The notes below the pieces were generated by a model. It was given only the letters and a program-made list of their open reading frames with translations. It was not told the DNA's origin and did not search any database. Source: Monosporascus cannonballus (lineage: Eukaryota; Ascomycota; Sordariomycetes; Xylariales). From it: a stretch of 46,998 nt of DNA. The DNA lies in NCBI GenBank assembly GCA_004154925.1, contig QJNS01000395.1:1-46998 (forward strand), given 5' to 3'. This document shows positions 1-12,109 of this stretch, in pieces (position 1 is the first letter of the stretch; every line of letters begins with the position of its first letter). A program made the translations under genes and the position numbers.

Positions 1-92
1 AATTTTTAATTTTTAATTTTTAATTTTTAATTTTTAATTTTTAATTTTTAATTTTTAATTTTTAATTTTTAATTTTTAATTTTTAATTTTTT
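1..92. repeat. 7-bp tandem repeat (AATTTTT)n
   Basis: About 13 head-to-tail copies of AATTTTT run from the first base of the window and then decay into a T-rich tract. It is a simple low-complexity microsatellite. It is not a telomere repeat, because no TTAGGG-like unit is present. It starts at the window edge, so its true length is unknown. Confidence 0.9.
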
Positions 93-3000
93 ATTTTTTT
101 AAATTTATTATATTAATTCCTAAAATATTTTTTAATCTTTAAGATACATTAATTGAGGTTAAATAATTAAGATAAAAATTATTTATGCGGGTAAATAAAC
201 AATATAAATAAGTTCTCGCCAATATTAAAAACCCATTTTTTTATTATTGATATAGTTATTCCGATATCCGTTTTTTTTAAACATTAATTCGAAATATTTA
301 AAATTCCGGATTTGCAATAAATTCTTGTTAATTTCGTTTTGTAATTTTATCTTTTTATAATTAGGATTAATATCTGTCGGCGTACGGTCCTAATTAAAAT
401 TTTTCGAGGCCATTTATATACCTTGTTATTATTTTATTAAAAATTTTAGGAATTATTTTTTTTCGAATTAGGGCTTTTGGGTTCCTTTAATAAAAGTTAA
501 CGGCCGGATTTAGTTTTTCTTTTACCACGTTTTCCTTTTCTTGGCGTAACTGGGTCCTAGATATAGTTCTAAGAATTCTTTTCTTTTTTCTTGAGCTGGT
601 TTTAAAAATCTTTTTGCATTAGAATTTTAATAAGTATAATAATAATAGGATATTCCAAGTAATCGCCCAAATCCTTCATATTAATACCAAATATACCGCG
701 GTACTTAAAAATCTAATTTTTATATAAAGTTATTTATTCGGCAATTAATTTCGTATGATTATAAATTTTATAGGTAAATACTATGAAAATAAGGTCTATA
801 TAATATATATTATAAAATATATCACAATGTTGTATTCCTCCTAATCGGAATTACAAAATTATTATATTTTTAATATTATTTATATTCTGCAAATCGTTAT
901 GGATTATAAATTCTGAAAAATAATTAACGGCCCGAATTTTACGGTTTTTTAAAAAATATATGTCGGTTAAATTTATAATATAAAGGACGTTTATTTTGCA
1001 GTTTTAAAAACATATTATTTAATAATCCGTATTATCCGTATCCATAATTTTATTATTGTATTTTAATATAAGGAAAAAAATGAATAATATTATATGCCAT
1101 TTATTAACTTTTTTAAGGCTTGGTAAAAACGAAATGTAAAAATCGTTAAAATTTATAAATATATTTTTTATTTTTTTCATAACATATATATATATAATCG
1201 AAATTCCGAAACATTTAATTAAATATTTTTCCGATATTATCGTTAATAAAATATATATTAATATATATATAACGGTAAGCAATTTATATTATTTAGTATA
1301 TAATAATAAAATTTACTTTATAAAAACCCTATAGCATAAACCTTTTATTAAATAATTATTTAATTTAAAAAAACTTTTTTTATAAATTAAGATAAAGTTT
1401 GGAAAAACAATATATATAATAAAAAATAAGATACGAAAAATAATGCCATATTTAATATAAGTTGTATTAAAAGCTAATTTAATATTATTATTATTTTTAT
1501 ATACGTTTTAACTTTTTGTCAAATTAATATATATTTTTAAATATAATTACCGTATTTTATTTTACTAAAAAATAATATTATTATGATAAAATTTATATAA
1601 TATTAAATGTATATAAATAAATAATTATAATTAAAACATTTAATAATATTATAAGCTTACCGATATAAATACGGTGTAGTTAAAACCAGAAACATAAATA
1701 AAAAAATATAAAATATAAAAAATAAAACAAAGTTTATATATTATATAATTACCGAATATATAAGGATTTATAATATACGAATAAAATTTCCAAATAATTA
1801 ATAAATTATAAACATATTTTATAACTAATATATATAATTAAAATCAAAATATATATAAATTGTAGGATTATATACTTATAAATATGTAAATTATTAAATT
1901 TATATAAGAGATTAAATATAAATAAAGAAATTAAAATTATTTTTTAAAACGAAATAATATTATATAAAAAAGTTTTAATAATTATATTTAAATTATAAAA
2001 AATATATATTTTATCATTAATTGTTTATTATAATTTAAAAACTTTTTAAATTAAATATATATTAAATAGAATTATTATATTTATTTGATATATAACGAAT
2101 ATTACATATTTAATTATAATTATTTATAATTTGAAATATTTGTTATATTTTAATATATAAAATTACGTTATTTACGATATAATATTTATTATTTAATTCT
2201 TTTTATTTAATATTCGAATTTTATATTATAATATATACCTTGATATATTTTACGATATCGTAAAGAGTAAATAAAACTTTTTACCGATATAATAAAGGCA
2301 GTTTTTATTATGGCTCCCGATAATATATTCCGAATAAATCCAAAGAACCTTATTCGCCCGGTTAAAGGAATTAAATTCGTTAATAATATCCTCGAAAAAT
2401 AATTTGCCCCCGAAAAATAATCTTTTTCCGAAAAATAACCTGCCTTTAAGAAATAACCTTAAGAATGAATAATAAAATCTCTGATTAAAAAACAGCCGGA
2501 ACCGGTATTAGAATAACTTATAATAAGGCGAAACCGACGATGTAATTCCGATTAAAATATTTTCGGATTAATTAAATAATACTTAATTATCTTAAAATAT
2601 AAGATATTCCTTACAGAAAGTGCATATTGTACGTAACCGATTTCAAACACCAGATATATATTATAAATTTATATTAATATTGCCAAAATTTAAAAAGAAA
2701 TCAGCACTTTATATTTTTCACATTAATACCAATATATGTTAATTAAGAAAATCTTATAATTATTAAAAATTTATAAGTTCGATAATATTACGAAAAGTTT
2801 ATATTATAAATAAGATTTTTTAATATAGAAAGATATGGTACTTATATAAATATTAAATATTAATAATATAATTCGGGATATTTTCCGTAATAATAATTAA
2901 TAAAATAAAATTTATGTTATAATGGATTATACCGGCCTTATAAGTTATTAAACTATTAAATTAATTACGAATTTTCAATTAATTACGGTTTTTATAATTT

Positions 3001-6000
3001 AACAAAGAATTATATAAATTATTATATTATATAAATAATAAAAAAAGTTTATAATTTTATAAATTACGTTATTTAGGTAGGAAAGGCATATTATATAATT
3101 ATGTTATAAATATTATAATTTACGGAATTATACGAATAATAAATATATACATTACGTATAAAAATACAGGTAAAATATTTACATACGATTCCTAAATATT
3201 CGGTATTATTATATAATCCAAATAAAATTTTTAAGGGGATTTAAACGTAAATATTACGCCTTAAACGAACAAAGTTATAGAACCCGAAAACGGAAAAAGA
3301 ATTATTAATATATAAATTATAATAATATAGAATAAAAAATGAAACGGAAAAGAAATTCTTAAAACGTATTTAAAAACGTTAATTAATAAATTAATTATAA
3401 ACGGGGTGTATAGAATAATTCGAAATTATGTATTATATTTAATTATAAATAATACGATATATGTATACGATTTTATAAAAAAATAAAATATTTAAACGGA
3501 ATATAATTAATTAAAATTACGGAAATTATAAATATATTTATTTATATTGGTTTCGTTCATAATTATATTGTATACCGTATTATAGAATATTATTTTTTGT
3601 TTATAATTTTATTATTAAAAATAAATTAATTATATTAATATAACGAATAAATCATTATAATAATATATAAAACGATTCCGAAATTAATTAATTAAAATTA
3701 TATAAATAAAAAAATTATATTAATAGTAAAATTATAACATAAATACTATATTATTTATAAAAAATAAAAAATTATATAAACGGTTCGTTTTCGTCCGATA
3801 AATTTTTAATTGCTTACTTAATAATAATAATAAAAATAACGGATTACTTTCATTAAGATTATTCATTAAATTATGGATAATTTATATTGTAGAATTATAA
3901 TTTCTTCCGTATATAAAATATTACGGTTATTCGGAATTAAATTATTTTTAATAAATTCGATATCAAAACATTTTCGCATAATTACGTTAAAATTATTTAT
4001 AAATTAATTTTTATTTTTTGCCGTATTTAATTAATTAAGCCTACTTACGTTACTAATAATAGGTAAGGTATTAATAAAATTAATAAGCTTAATTTCCATA
4101 ATTTTACAACTTACGGCCAAAATATTTTCGAAATATTAGCCGTTTACTTTTATTTAAAACCGATATTTTTTAATAAGACAGAAATTCCTAAATAAAAAAT
4201 AAATATATTCGAAAATTTCGTTACGAAAATCCCGAATAACGTAATATTTATTTTGCAAAAATACATAACGTATATAAAATTTGTATTATAAAAATATATA
4301 ATATTTATTTAAAAATAAATTTCAGGAAAAAATAATATTAATATTATATATATTATTTTTCGACCGGCAGAAATCGTTAATAAACCATAAATTATAATAT
4401 TAGCCTTTTTAATTAAATAATTTTTATAATTATTTTTGGATTTTTTTAAAATTAAATTTAATATTAAAATCTAATTAATAAATATTTAATTTAATATTAT
4501 AAAACGTAATTTCTGATTAAAATAAAATATTTTTTGCCGTAATTAAATTAATTAGCCCTATAAAAAAGAAACAATAATATCGGTATTAATTACGTAATAT
4601 ATTTAATGTTATTATATTATATATTATATAAAAATATAAATATATTTAAGTTTGCTAAAGAAAAACATAATAATTTCGAAATATTTTATTAATTAAAACA
4701 GTATCGATTAACAGTTAATTATTATTTTTAATAAAGATAAAATAATTATCGTTTCATAAAATATCGGCCATATTAAAAATATTTCCGGTTTCGTAATTAT
4801 CCGATAAAAAGGTTTTATTCGGTATATTTTAATTAAAAATATATTATTTAAAAAATAATATAAATAAGTTTTATTTCGAATTAAAAAATAAATTATTTAC
4901 GAATTATCCGTTAAATTATTTATATTACCAAATAACGTATTATTAATAAATAATAATAAAAGATTTTTTTCGGAAAAATCCTTATTTTTTAATATATTTT
5001 AATTAGAATTATGTAATGCTTCTTTTATTTATTTAATACGATTAAAATATTTAGAACTTACGTTATACGGGATAAATTTAAATTTTGATAATGGTTAACT
5101 AAAAATATTTTTTTTTTATAAATTTGGTAAATTTGGTTTTCGAAAAAAGGTTTTCGATTAAGGTATTTTAAATTATTTTATATATATTAAACGTTATTAT
5201 TATAAATAATTTATATCGGATACGAAACTTTTATAAAAATAACGTCAATATACGAATATTATATATATAAAAAATAAAAAAAGTTGATAAAATAAATTTT
5301 TATTAATTTTTATTATAATTACGTTATTTAATTTAAACATTAATGATCCGTTTTTAAATTTATTTATATTTTATATATTTCGGTTATATTCTTAAATTAA
5401 TAAATATATGTAAATATAGAGAAAAACCTTTTCATATATAAAATAAAATAATAATAAAAATAAATTATTATTTTTTATTATATAGATTAATTATTTTAAT
5501 TTAATTAACTTATATTTTCCGAATATAACTAATTATGTTTTAATTTTTATAAATTAAATAAAAATATTTCAAAAATCGATAACATTATTTTTTTTCAAAT
5601 TTATATATTTTTTGGAAAAATATTAGATAAACGTTATAAATATTATTTATAATATTTTTATTTGTATTAATTATATTTAACGAAATTAACGGCGCTTATT
5701 ATACAGAATACGTTTTAATTAAAAAAATTAAAGAATTTTTGTTTATTATATTTATAAAGTACATTAAAAAAATAAAAAATAAAGTCCGAATAATATTAAT
5801 TATAAATTAATAAAAAATGTTAAATGATTTTAAATATTATTATAACGTTTTATAAAATTATTTTATTTTATAATATAAATTAAGTCGAAATTTAAATTAT
5901 TTTATTTTTTAAAAAAAATATAATTATAATAATACATAAACATAATAATAATACTATATATAATAATATTATATCGAAATATTATACTACGAATGTAATT

Positions 6001-6860
6001 TTAAATATTATAATTATTATATTAAAATAAAATATCGTTTTATTATATTTAGTTATAAAACGTAATTTATTTTAATTAAAATTATATAATTATAAAGGAA
6101 TTAATATGGTTATTATAATTTTTTGTATTAATCGAATTATATTTTTATATAACGTATAAGAATTTTCGTTAATATTTAGCTTTTTTAATATATTAATATT
6201 ATTTCGTAATAAGTTCGAAAATAATAAAACCTTATTTATTACATAAGGTAAATAATTATTATCAATTTTAAAAATTATTTTAACTATAATAATTAATATT
6301 ATAAAAAAAATATATAAAAATATTTAAATTATTATTATTATGATATTATTTATTTTTCGTTTTATATTATATAATTATTATTTTTTAAAATATATAATAA
6401 TTTAATTTAAAAACTTAAATTAATTAAAAATATACGTTTATGTAAAATATTAATTTTCGTTTAAAATAATATAAATTATTTTAATCTCGCATATTATATT
6501 TTAACGTATAACGGAATTTAAATTTTTTTTTTGCGAAAATTATAAGTTTTTTATATAATATATTATAATATTTATATTTCATAAGGTTTTGATTAACTGG
6601 AATTAAAACTTTTTATTAATTTTCGTATATTAATAAGTTTTTACGTATTTACTTTTTTATAAGATTAATTAATTAATTAATCCGAATAATTAAATCAATA
6701 ATTTAATTTAATTTATTATAAAAAACCTAATTACAAATAAAAGTTTTAAATATTATCTTAATTTTTTAATATTAATATCAAAAATTTAAGGTACATATAT
6801 ATATATTTTGTTTTAAAGGCGTAACTCTGTAAAATTAAGAAAATTCGGATTTATTATATT
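93..6860. mobile_element. RIP-degraded AT-rich block, probable transposon relics
   Basis: This stretch is extremely AT-rich and stops are frequent in all frames. The remaining C and G sit mostly in CpG, which fits repeats mutated by RIP (CpA to TpA). No gene survives. Ghost reading frames show on the plus strand, for example near 2,290-2,560 (a frame with a Glu-Lys-rich repeat) and near 3,180-3,340. I could not assign these to a family. A stretch near 5,580-5,800 vaguely resembles a retroelement integrase, but the frame is not decisive. No LTR of families A, B or D was seen here, so this is probably a different element or several. Confidence 0.6.
2394..2460 (+). repeat. 18-bp tandem repeat inside a degraded reading frame
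   Basis: Three and a half units of 18 bp, each beginning GAAAAATAA, follow one another. Read on the plus strand they give a hexapeptide repeat starting Glu-Lys-stop. The stop is a TAA that would have been CAA (Gln) before C-to-T mutation. The frame starts upstream near a Met-Ala-Pro at about 2,310. This suggests a low-complexity Gln/Glu/Lys tract in a transposon protein, now RIP-mutated. Confidence 0.45.
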
Positions 6861-7107
6861 TTAAAAAGGGGGATAATAAAATAATAAATTCGGGCTGTAA
6901 TTATTATATGCGTTACGGTTTAAAAATAACAAATAATTCCTAAATAAAACGAAAATAATGTTAATAATAAATTATAATAAAAATAACGGTATATATATAT
7001 ATATATATTTATAAAAAAACGTTTTATTATTAAGTTATTACGGATTTTCTTTTTTTTAAAAAAGTAAATGTATTAAATAAAGTTATTTTTATGTAATTAT
7101 AACTTAG
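6861..7107 (+). mobile_element. possible 3' end of an LTR element (polypurine tract plus LTR)
   Basis: A purine tract ending in AAAAAGGGGG at about 6,866-6,875 is followed by a segment starting TGTAATTATTAT near 6,895 and running to about 7,107, where AT-rich composition stops abruptly. A polypurine tract followed by TG is the usual junction between interior and 3' LTR. No matching 5' LTR was found in the window, so it may lie to the left. The call rests on the junction and the composition break only. Confidence 0.35.
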
Positions 7108-7242
7108 GCCTCGCTAACTTATTACGGGGATTTGGGATTTGATTGGTTAATATTTAGCGTTATGGAGCGGTACTTGAGTGACTTTGAAAAAATTGGGAAA
7201 ACGAGCCAGGGAGGCCTGAGCTAGCTGAGGTAAAACAGTTGT

Positions 7243-7281
7243 GGGGTGGCGCGTTGGGGGGATGGGGCGTTGGTGGGGGGG
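7243..7281 (+). other. potential G-quadruplex at the composition boundary
   Basis: Four runs of four to seven G (7,243-7,246, 7,256-7,261, 7,264-7,267, 7,275-7,281) are separated by loops of 9, 2 and 7 bases. This fits an intramolecular G-quadruplex on the plus strand. It lies about 140 bp inside the ordinary-composition block and directly before a family-A LTR fragment. Folding is predicted from sequence only. Confidence 0.5.
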
Positions 7282-7286
7282 TCGCC

Positions 7287-7338
7287 TTAAACCCGCACGA
7301 CTTATGTTTAATAGTTGGTTAAACCCATAGCCGTCACA
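7287..7338 (+). mobile_element. fragment of family-A LTR (3' end)
   Basis: About 52 bp match the 3' terminus of the family-A LTRs seen at 15,691-16,461. They include the GTTTAATAGTTGGTTAAAC segment and the end GCCGTCACA. The rest of the LTR is missing; G-rich DNA lies upstream. It is a truncated relic in the plus (LTR-sense) orientation. Confidence 0.7.
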
Positions 7339-7438
7339 GTATGGTACGTTATTATAAATATTATTTCTTTCAAAATAAACTTACCTAAAAATTCACCGCA
7401 TTGTTTTTTAATTGAGTAAGTACCGTATATATATATAC

Positions 7439-7622
7439 TATCACACTTATTAGGGAGTAAATGCACAGCTCTCTGAGGCTATATTCTGATAACTAGAAGT
7501 TGAAAAACGGTGATCCTATATGTGGTGTGGAGATTCACTGATAGGAGCTCTAGGGTTCCGGAACTGGAATAACCTTATTGCGGATGATCCCTGAAGCTAT
7601 CCAGGGCGCCCATTGCATGACA
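7439..7622 (+). mobile_element. solo LTR, family D, copy 1 (diverged)
   Basis: This segment aligns over its whole length with the 167-bp elements at 8,464-8,630 and 15,031-15,197. It starts TATCACACTTA (the others start TGTCRCACTTA) and ends GCATGACA. It is somewhat longer than the others. The flanking 5-mers TATAC (7,434-7,438) and TACAC (7,623-7,627) differ by one C/T transition and may be a decayed TSD. It is the most mutated of the three copies. Confidence 0.65.
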
Positions 7623-8158
7623 TACACCTATTTACCTTTTTTTGAATTTAATTAACCATAGTTGATAGTGTAAAAGTTCCAGAGATCATACACTATATTC
7701 TCTACAACGTAAGTTACTCCAGCCGCTAATCATGGAATTGTTACTCGGTTTACGCTTAAGGGATACCCCTTACATCCTAGACAGGACCCTTGGCGCATGG
7801 CGCATGGCGTTCTGTCATTCGAGCAATGCGTTGGGTTACAATCCGGTATCACACATATTTCATAACTATTTTTACTGGCAGGGCGCTTGGCTGTCTTGAT
7901 GCATACCACTTGGGCCTCTTCCTCCTTCTGAGCGACTTCACTCTGCCACCTCTAAACAATTCAGCTGTTTGGTCATCATAGTGACTTTCTTGCAACAACT
8001 TTGAACACATACTCTCAACAAGCTAGAAAAGATCAACCATTGCGTTTGACGTCGAGCTTCATCTTCACTCACCGAAAAGCATTAATTAACTACATCTACA
8101 TAGGTTACTCTACTCGATTCAGTCTTTAGCCCTGGCCCAACTAGTCACATGGAGCAGC
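7623..8158. other. intergenic, no gene recognised
   Basis: Ordinary-composition DNA. The longest frame (63 codons at 7,790-7,981) has no recognisable domain and holds a short GGCGCATGGCGCATGG duplication. The last 100 bp could have been the promoter of the P450 remnant that follows. Nothing else is supported. Confidence 0.5.
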
Positions 8159-8463
8159 ATGGATATTTTTAGCGTGCTAGTATCCGTAGCAACTTATTCC
8201 GCCTGCATTTGGATGCCATATGTAGGTAAGCTCGCTGTTGCATAACCATGGATCCAGCTAACCAAATCATTGGTGTTTTTTGCTTCTTACCTATCGCTTA
8301 GCTTTCCACCCGTTGAGGAATTATCCTGGGCCTTTCTTAGCAAGGATAACGGACATTTATGGCGGCATTCATGCATTTGCAGGTCGCCTCCACTTGGTGT
8401 CACGGGAAAATCATAGGCGATATGGCGGGTTATTCAGGGGCAGAGCTTTGAATGTACTCATAA
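8159..8463 (+). pseudogene. cytochrome P450 N-terminal remnant, cut by an LTR
   Basis: An ATG at 8,159 opens a hydrophobic leader (about 22 residues, a likely ER membrane anchor). A putative intron at 8,226-8,301 (GTAAGC donor, TTAG acceptor, CTAAC branch-like site) joins in frame to a segment reading FHPLRNYPGPF, then LARITDIYG and HRRYG. The HPL-x-x-YPGP hinge followed by TDxYG and a His-x-x-YG is the classic N-terminus of fungal microsomal P450 monooxygenases. The family's I-helix, ExxR and heme-Cys motifs are absent: at 8,464 the frame runs into a solo LTR. No P450 sequence was recognised beyond it, so only about 75 of some 500 residues remain. The substrate cannot be inferred. Confidence 0.65.
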
Positions 8464-8630
8464 TGTCGCACTTACTAAGGAGCAGATACACAGCTCTTGA
8501 GGGTATATTGACTTGTAGGAAGCTAGGAAGTGGTGATCCCACTTGTTGTGGGTGATCCACTGATATAGGGCCTCGGAAAGGAACAACAATCACCCGAAGA
8601 CCCCAGCTAGGGGTGCCCTTTTCTATGACA
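8464..8630 (+). mobile_element. solo LTR, family D, copy 2
   Basis: A 167-bp element starting TGTCG and ending ATGACA. It is nearly identical in reverse orientation to 15,031-15,197, which has the same length. It interrupts the P450 remnant. The flanks CATAA and GGGTT do not match, so no TSD is present. This fits deletion or ectopic recombination at this LTR, rather than simple insertion plus LTR-LTR excision. Confidence 0.75.
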
Positions 8631-9412
8631 GGGTTGGCTATCGTCGTTGTCCGTAATCCAAAAGCAGACATTTATTTTAATCTGTCACAGCCATCGACGT
8701 TACGTCCAAGAACCATTCTCCCCAGCAAAGACTCGAGACACGCAACTGACATCCTAAGGCCTGGGAGCTTGTATCACTTTTACGAGAAGAAAAGCAAGCG
8801 AAAACAATCCGGAACCACTCCATCGACCGATTTCCTCAGCGATGAATTGCTATAACTGGCCAAGGAACGTTATCAACTGCGGAATTTAAGGCTTTAGAGT
8901 AGGAGAGCCGTGTTGCTACAACTCCCAGGGGTATTCTTTGTTAGTTACCTCCGCCCCACAAATTTCTCCTAAACAGTTCGTATGTATACTTCCATGCATT
9001 TTGTATGCAAAAGTACCTCCATCAATTACTTTGCTAGTTCCCATCACTCCTAACGGAGCGCTTTATGCTATCCTAGTTGTTGAAGCCGTTCGGCAGCTTT
9101 AATTGACGGCGACGCTTCGCCAAAGGGGTTGTTTTCTTTGATGTATCGGAGCTGGGCTTCTAGGTCTATATTGGAAAATTACGAAAATGTCGTGGAATAG
9201 GGGTATCTGTGTTAGTCATCAAGCTCCACAGCACCCGGAAGAACCTTATTCCGGCGCTCCCACAGTATATAGAGAGCTTCCTAGCGACCGCTCCTTGGAG
9301 CTCAATTCTAGTCAGACAATTATCACTTCCCACACTCTATGCAACCTTTTCTCGCGATCAGCCTAACTGTGACAGTTATGACCCCGGTAGCGCTTCGCGC
9401 CAAGATGCTTTA
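8631..9412. other. intergenic, no gene recognised
   Basis: An 80-codon frame at 8,613-8,855 begins inside the LTR and has no recognisable domain. The rest is broken in all frames. It does not read as the missing part of the P450. This may be degraded gene DNA. Confidence 0.4.
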
Positions 9413-9509
9413 TGGTCTAGTGGTAGCGTTCGTGTCAAACATGTTCCCTGCACGAATAATCTGGCTGCTTGGCATCAACGTACCTCCAAAAAGGTTAGGG
9501 TTCGATTCC
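9413..9509 (+). other. RNA polymerase III A- and B-box-like pair, no tRNA fold
   Basis: TGGTCTAGTGG at 9,413-9,423 fits a tRNA A box and GGTTCGATTCC at 9,499-9,509 fits a B box, on the same strand. A TTCGTG...CACGAA stem lies between them. The boxes start 86 bp apart, and I could not form an acceptor stem or a proper T stem. It is not a functional tRNA by inspection. It may be a tRNA-derived SINE head or a decayed tRNA gene. Confidence 0.3.
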
Positions 9510-9516
9510 GAAAGTC

Positions 9517-9612
9517 CGAGTCCGACATGGGTGTTCCCATAGTACGGGCGTACTAGGGCTTGATCGGGGTTTCTCGAGTTCGACATGGGCATAATGCGCC
9601 ATAGTACGGGCG
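9517..9612 (+). repeat. imperfect direct repeat of about 34-38 bp
   Basis: Segments 9,517-9,550 and 9,575-9,612 share CGAGTYCGACATGGG, a short variable stretch, then CCATAGTACGGGCG. The spacing is 58 bp. They lie immediately after the B-box-like motif, so they could be the body of a SINE-like element or a local tandem duplication. Confidence 0.6.
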
Positions 9613-12080
9613 ACAAAAACCTTGTACGTTGTGGGCATATATTGCCCTGCCGGCCAATATCTGGGGGGTGTGTCACAGTTAAGAATTTGACCATATATAA
9701 CGCTATTGCTAGCAATGCAATAGCGGCGTCGCTTTTGCGACAGAAAAGGTGTTGATTTAAAGCAAAGACAGCTGTTCATAGGTAGGCAGACAGAATGCTA
9801 TATACGGGCTGTGGTGGTAACGACTTTCAGATCTGGAGAAACGGGTAAAATTTCAAAACAAATTCTATGGGAGTCAAAATACTAGCCTCGAAGGGAAATA
9901 AGTGGGACAGTGGAGGTAACGAACAAAGAATACCCCTGTGAGTTTTACGAGGTGACCTTCCCGAGACAAGAACGTCCACATCCTCGCCCGGGCAGACGAG
10001 ACCCCAAGGTGTAATATGGGTCCTCTGAACAAGGCCACTGCTGATAACCGGAAGATCTTTATTCCGCTCCTAGGATCGAGATACCCTACAGTCTAAAATA
10101 GGTCCCCACTTCAGTGAGGACCCTCTCTGTTCTGCGATTCCTGGGAATCGTGTTGAACCACGACCAATCGGTAATAGCGGTCCCGAAATTCGCCCATCAT
10201 TGGCTCCCTACACAGAGCCTGAAGTGGCTAGTTTGGGCACTTTTTGGATGGGTCAGCCAAGCAATTCTCGGGAGCTTCGGACTTGGTTGTGGAGTGTCGC
10301 GGCCAACTTATTTACAATCTCTGCAATAGGAACTGTCGAGGTTATTGACCACAAAAATTGCTGTGCTTTTCAAGATAACCATCAAAATCAATCTTTTTTT
10401 ATGTGCACTTTCCTGGTGTTGGGATTGGGTATGAAGCTTTTTGTTTATTTCGGACACTGCGCCACCTCTTATGCAGATGACCAGCTGATGGCACATTCTT
10501 CTCACCATCCAATGAGGTTTGGTCCTCGTATCCGCTTACCGTTAGCGCTGAGAATAGCAACAATACGATGATCACTATCACGTGCAGACAACAGTTGGAT
10601 TCTACCGTGGTTCTGGGCGGTTCGTATATCGTTACTATTTTTAACGCGGGTTCCTGAAATGAGTGCGGAAGCTCTACTTTTCTGTTCAGGCCTTCCTTCA
10701 TCATACCTTGACGTCACTGTTCTTCACAATTGTCCATGGTCTGGCCTCTCAACGAGCGTTGATAGGAGAGGTGAAGAAGGGATCGAGGTATACCGATATA
10801 ATGGTGGGTTGGATATATGTATAATCGAGGTATATTCGCATGCACTTGGGTCTTCCGGAGGAGCCGCTTACTCGGCCAATTTGTCATGCGGGTCGGCCTT
10901 GACAACGCCACGCGTGAGGAACCCGCCTTGTTAAGCGACCTGTGGCTTTTTGAGAATTTTAGCAGGAGGCTGGCGGTGAGCAAAGAAACAGCGAATGTGA
11001 CTAGTCATCTGGTTCCAACATGGCTTTTGTGACAACAAAACCACACGACCTCCTCGAATGGGATACAGGTTGAACACATCATCCCGGGACAAGGAATCCT
11101 CTGGGCAAAAATCTCAACGATCTCGAAGAGAATCTATGAAAGACAAACTCGAAGTCAGGGAACCTTCGGACTTTCTGAAAATAGCATTCGTACGCGCACG
11201 GTTCTCTTTGGTAGACCTCCTTTGTGAATATCATATCGATCGGCCTTTTCACATACAGGCAATGCCAATCATCAAGGCTGACCTGCAGGCCTGCAAACCA
11301 GGTCCTGTCCTCCCCAGTTTGCACTGTTTACCGACAGATTTGTCGTTTGGATATCCTGAAGAATTTTCGGTTGGTATCCATCACCCTTACAACAGCACTT
11401 TGATCGTTCGATGGGTTTCTATTAGTCAATAAGTGGCTTCATACTTGCTCCAGCTACTACAGACTAAATCCTAAACCGGCTTCGGACGATTCGGGGCCTA
11501 CGCGGAGTGGAGTTGCCGCGTCGTTTGGCTTCGTGTTGCTCTGGTTCTCCATAAACAACCCCTGCTGTGAGGCTACTGCAGATCGACCCAACTAGCACCG
11601 GAGCAAGGGCACCAAATGCTACGTCATCTCCCCAAAATTGGGTGGCTGCTAACGTGTTCGATTGAAAACCATTACTCTCAGCTCCACAATCTCCTGTCGG
11701 GAGATGCCTATGCGGCTGTGCTGCGTACTTTTGACTGTCTTGCGCAGTATCGTGTTCGGGTCGCTGCAGTGCCGGTATCAGCGGACTTAGAGTTTCCAAC
11801 ACGGCAAGAGCCGATGACAGGTCTCTCGGGTCTGAAGGGTCACCCGGTGCGTCCATGCGAATCAAGGTCATGGTTGTGCGGGATCAAGCCCTACGGAGAT
11901 GCGAAGAAAGAAATGGTTGACAAACGGGAATAGGTTTTTTTTAGAAAGACTTGGCATTTTCATTGGGGCTGGGTGGGCCAGGATCGTAGTGTGACTCGTG
12001 TCTCTCGTACCAAGTGGAAATTTGGAAGCCCCTAATTTCAGGGGCATGCATGTCGACCCCCACAGCATCTGGCAGCGATT
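9613..12080. other. gene-poor stretch with unassigned frames
   Basis: Ordinary composition with overlapping frames of 66-135 codons on both strands. The longest are 10,200-10,571 (+, 123 codons), 11,058-11,432 (+, 124), 11,464-11,871 (-, 135) and 11,616-11,933 (+, 105). None shows a domain, signal peptide or conserved motif that I recognise, and they overlap or contradict each other. The 10,200 frame contains a plausible protein-like start (APYTEPEV, LRTWLWS) that is lost further on. I read this as decayed coding DNA or non-coding sequence. Confidence 0.35.
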
Positions 12081-12081
12081 G

Positions 12082-12109
12082 CCAATCAATTCATGCGGGA
12101 AGAACCAAT
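12082..12109 (+). promoter_or_regulatory. two CCAAT boxes upstream of the GPI-protein gene
   Basis: CCAAT occurs at 12,082-12,086 and 12,105-12,109, followed by GGGGCG. These are binding sites for the fungal HAP/CBC complex. They lie about 370 bp upstream of the TATA-like element, which is far for a core promoter. The assignment is tentative. Confidence 0.25.

Noticed and set aside
1..92. Telomere or centromere repeat
   Set aside because: The unit is AATTTTT with no TTAGGG derivative. A short microsatellite at the window edge is not evidence for either.
5580..5800. Copia-type integrase in the left block
   Set aside because: A weak resemblance appears in one of two possible frames. The remaining distance to the putative LTR is too short for Copia RT-RNase H, so the family was left open.
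1..7107. Mitochondrial DNA, because of the very high AT content
   Set aside because: No rRNA, tRNA or respiratory-chain genes are seen. The right-hand block of the same composition consists of LTR retrotransposons with TSDs. AT content is explained by RIP.
9413..9509. Functional tRNA gene
   Set aside because: A and B boxes match, but box spacing is too long and no acceptor or T stem forms. A 16-base loop in the anticodon position does not fit either a normal loop or a standard intron.
11058..11432. Middle part of a P450 (frame with RRESMKDKLE...DFLKIAF)
   Set aside because: A few residues resemble the region before the I-helix, but no ExxR or heme motif follows and the rest does not match. 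It is too weak to join to the remnant at 8,159.
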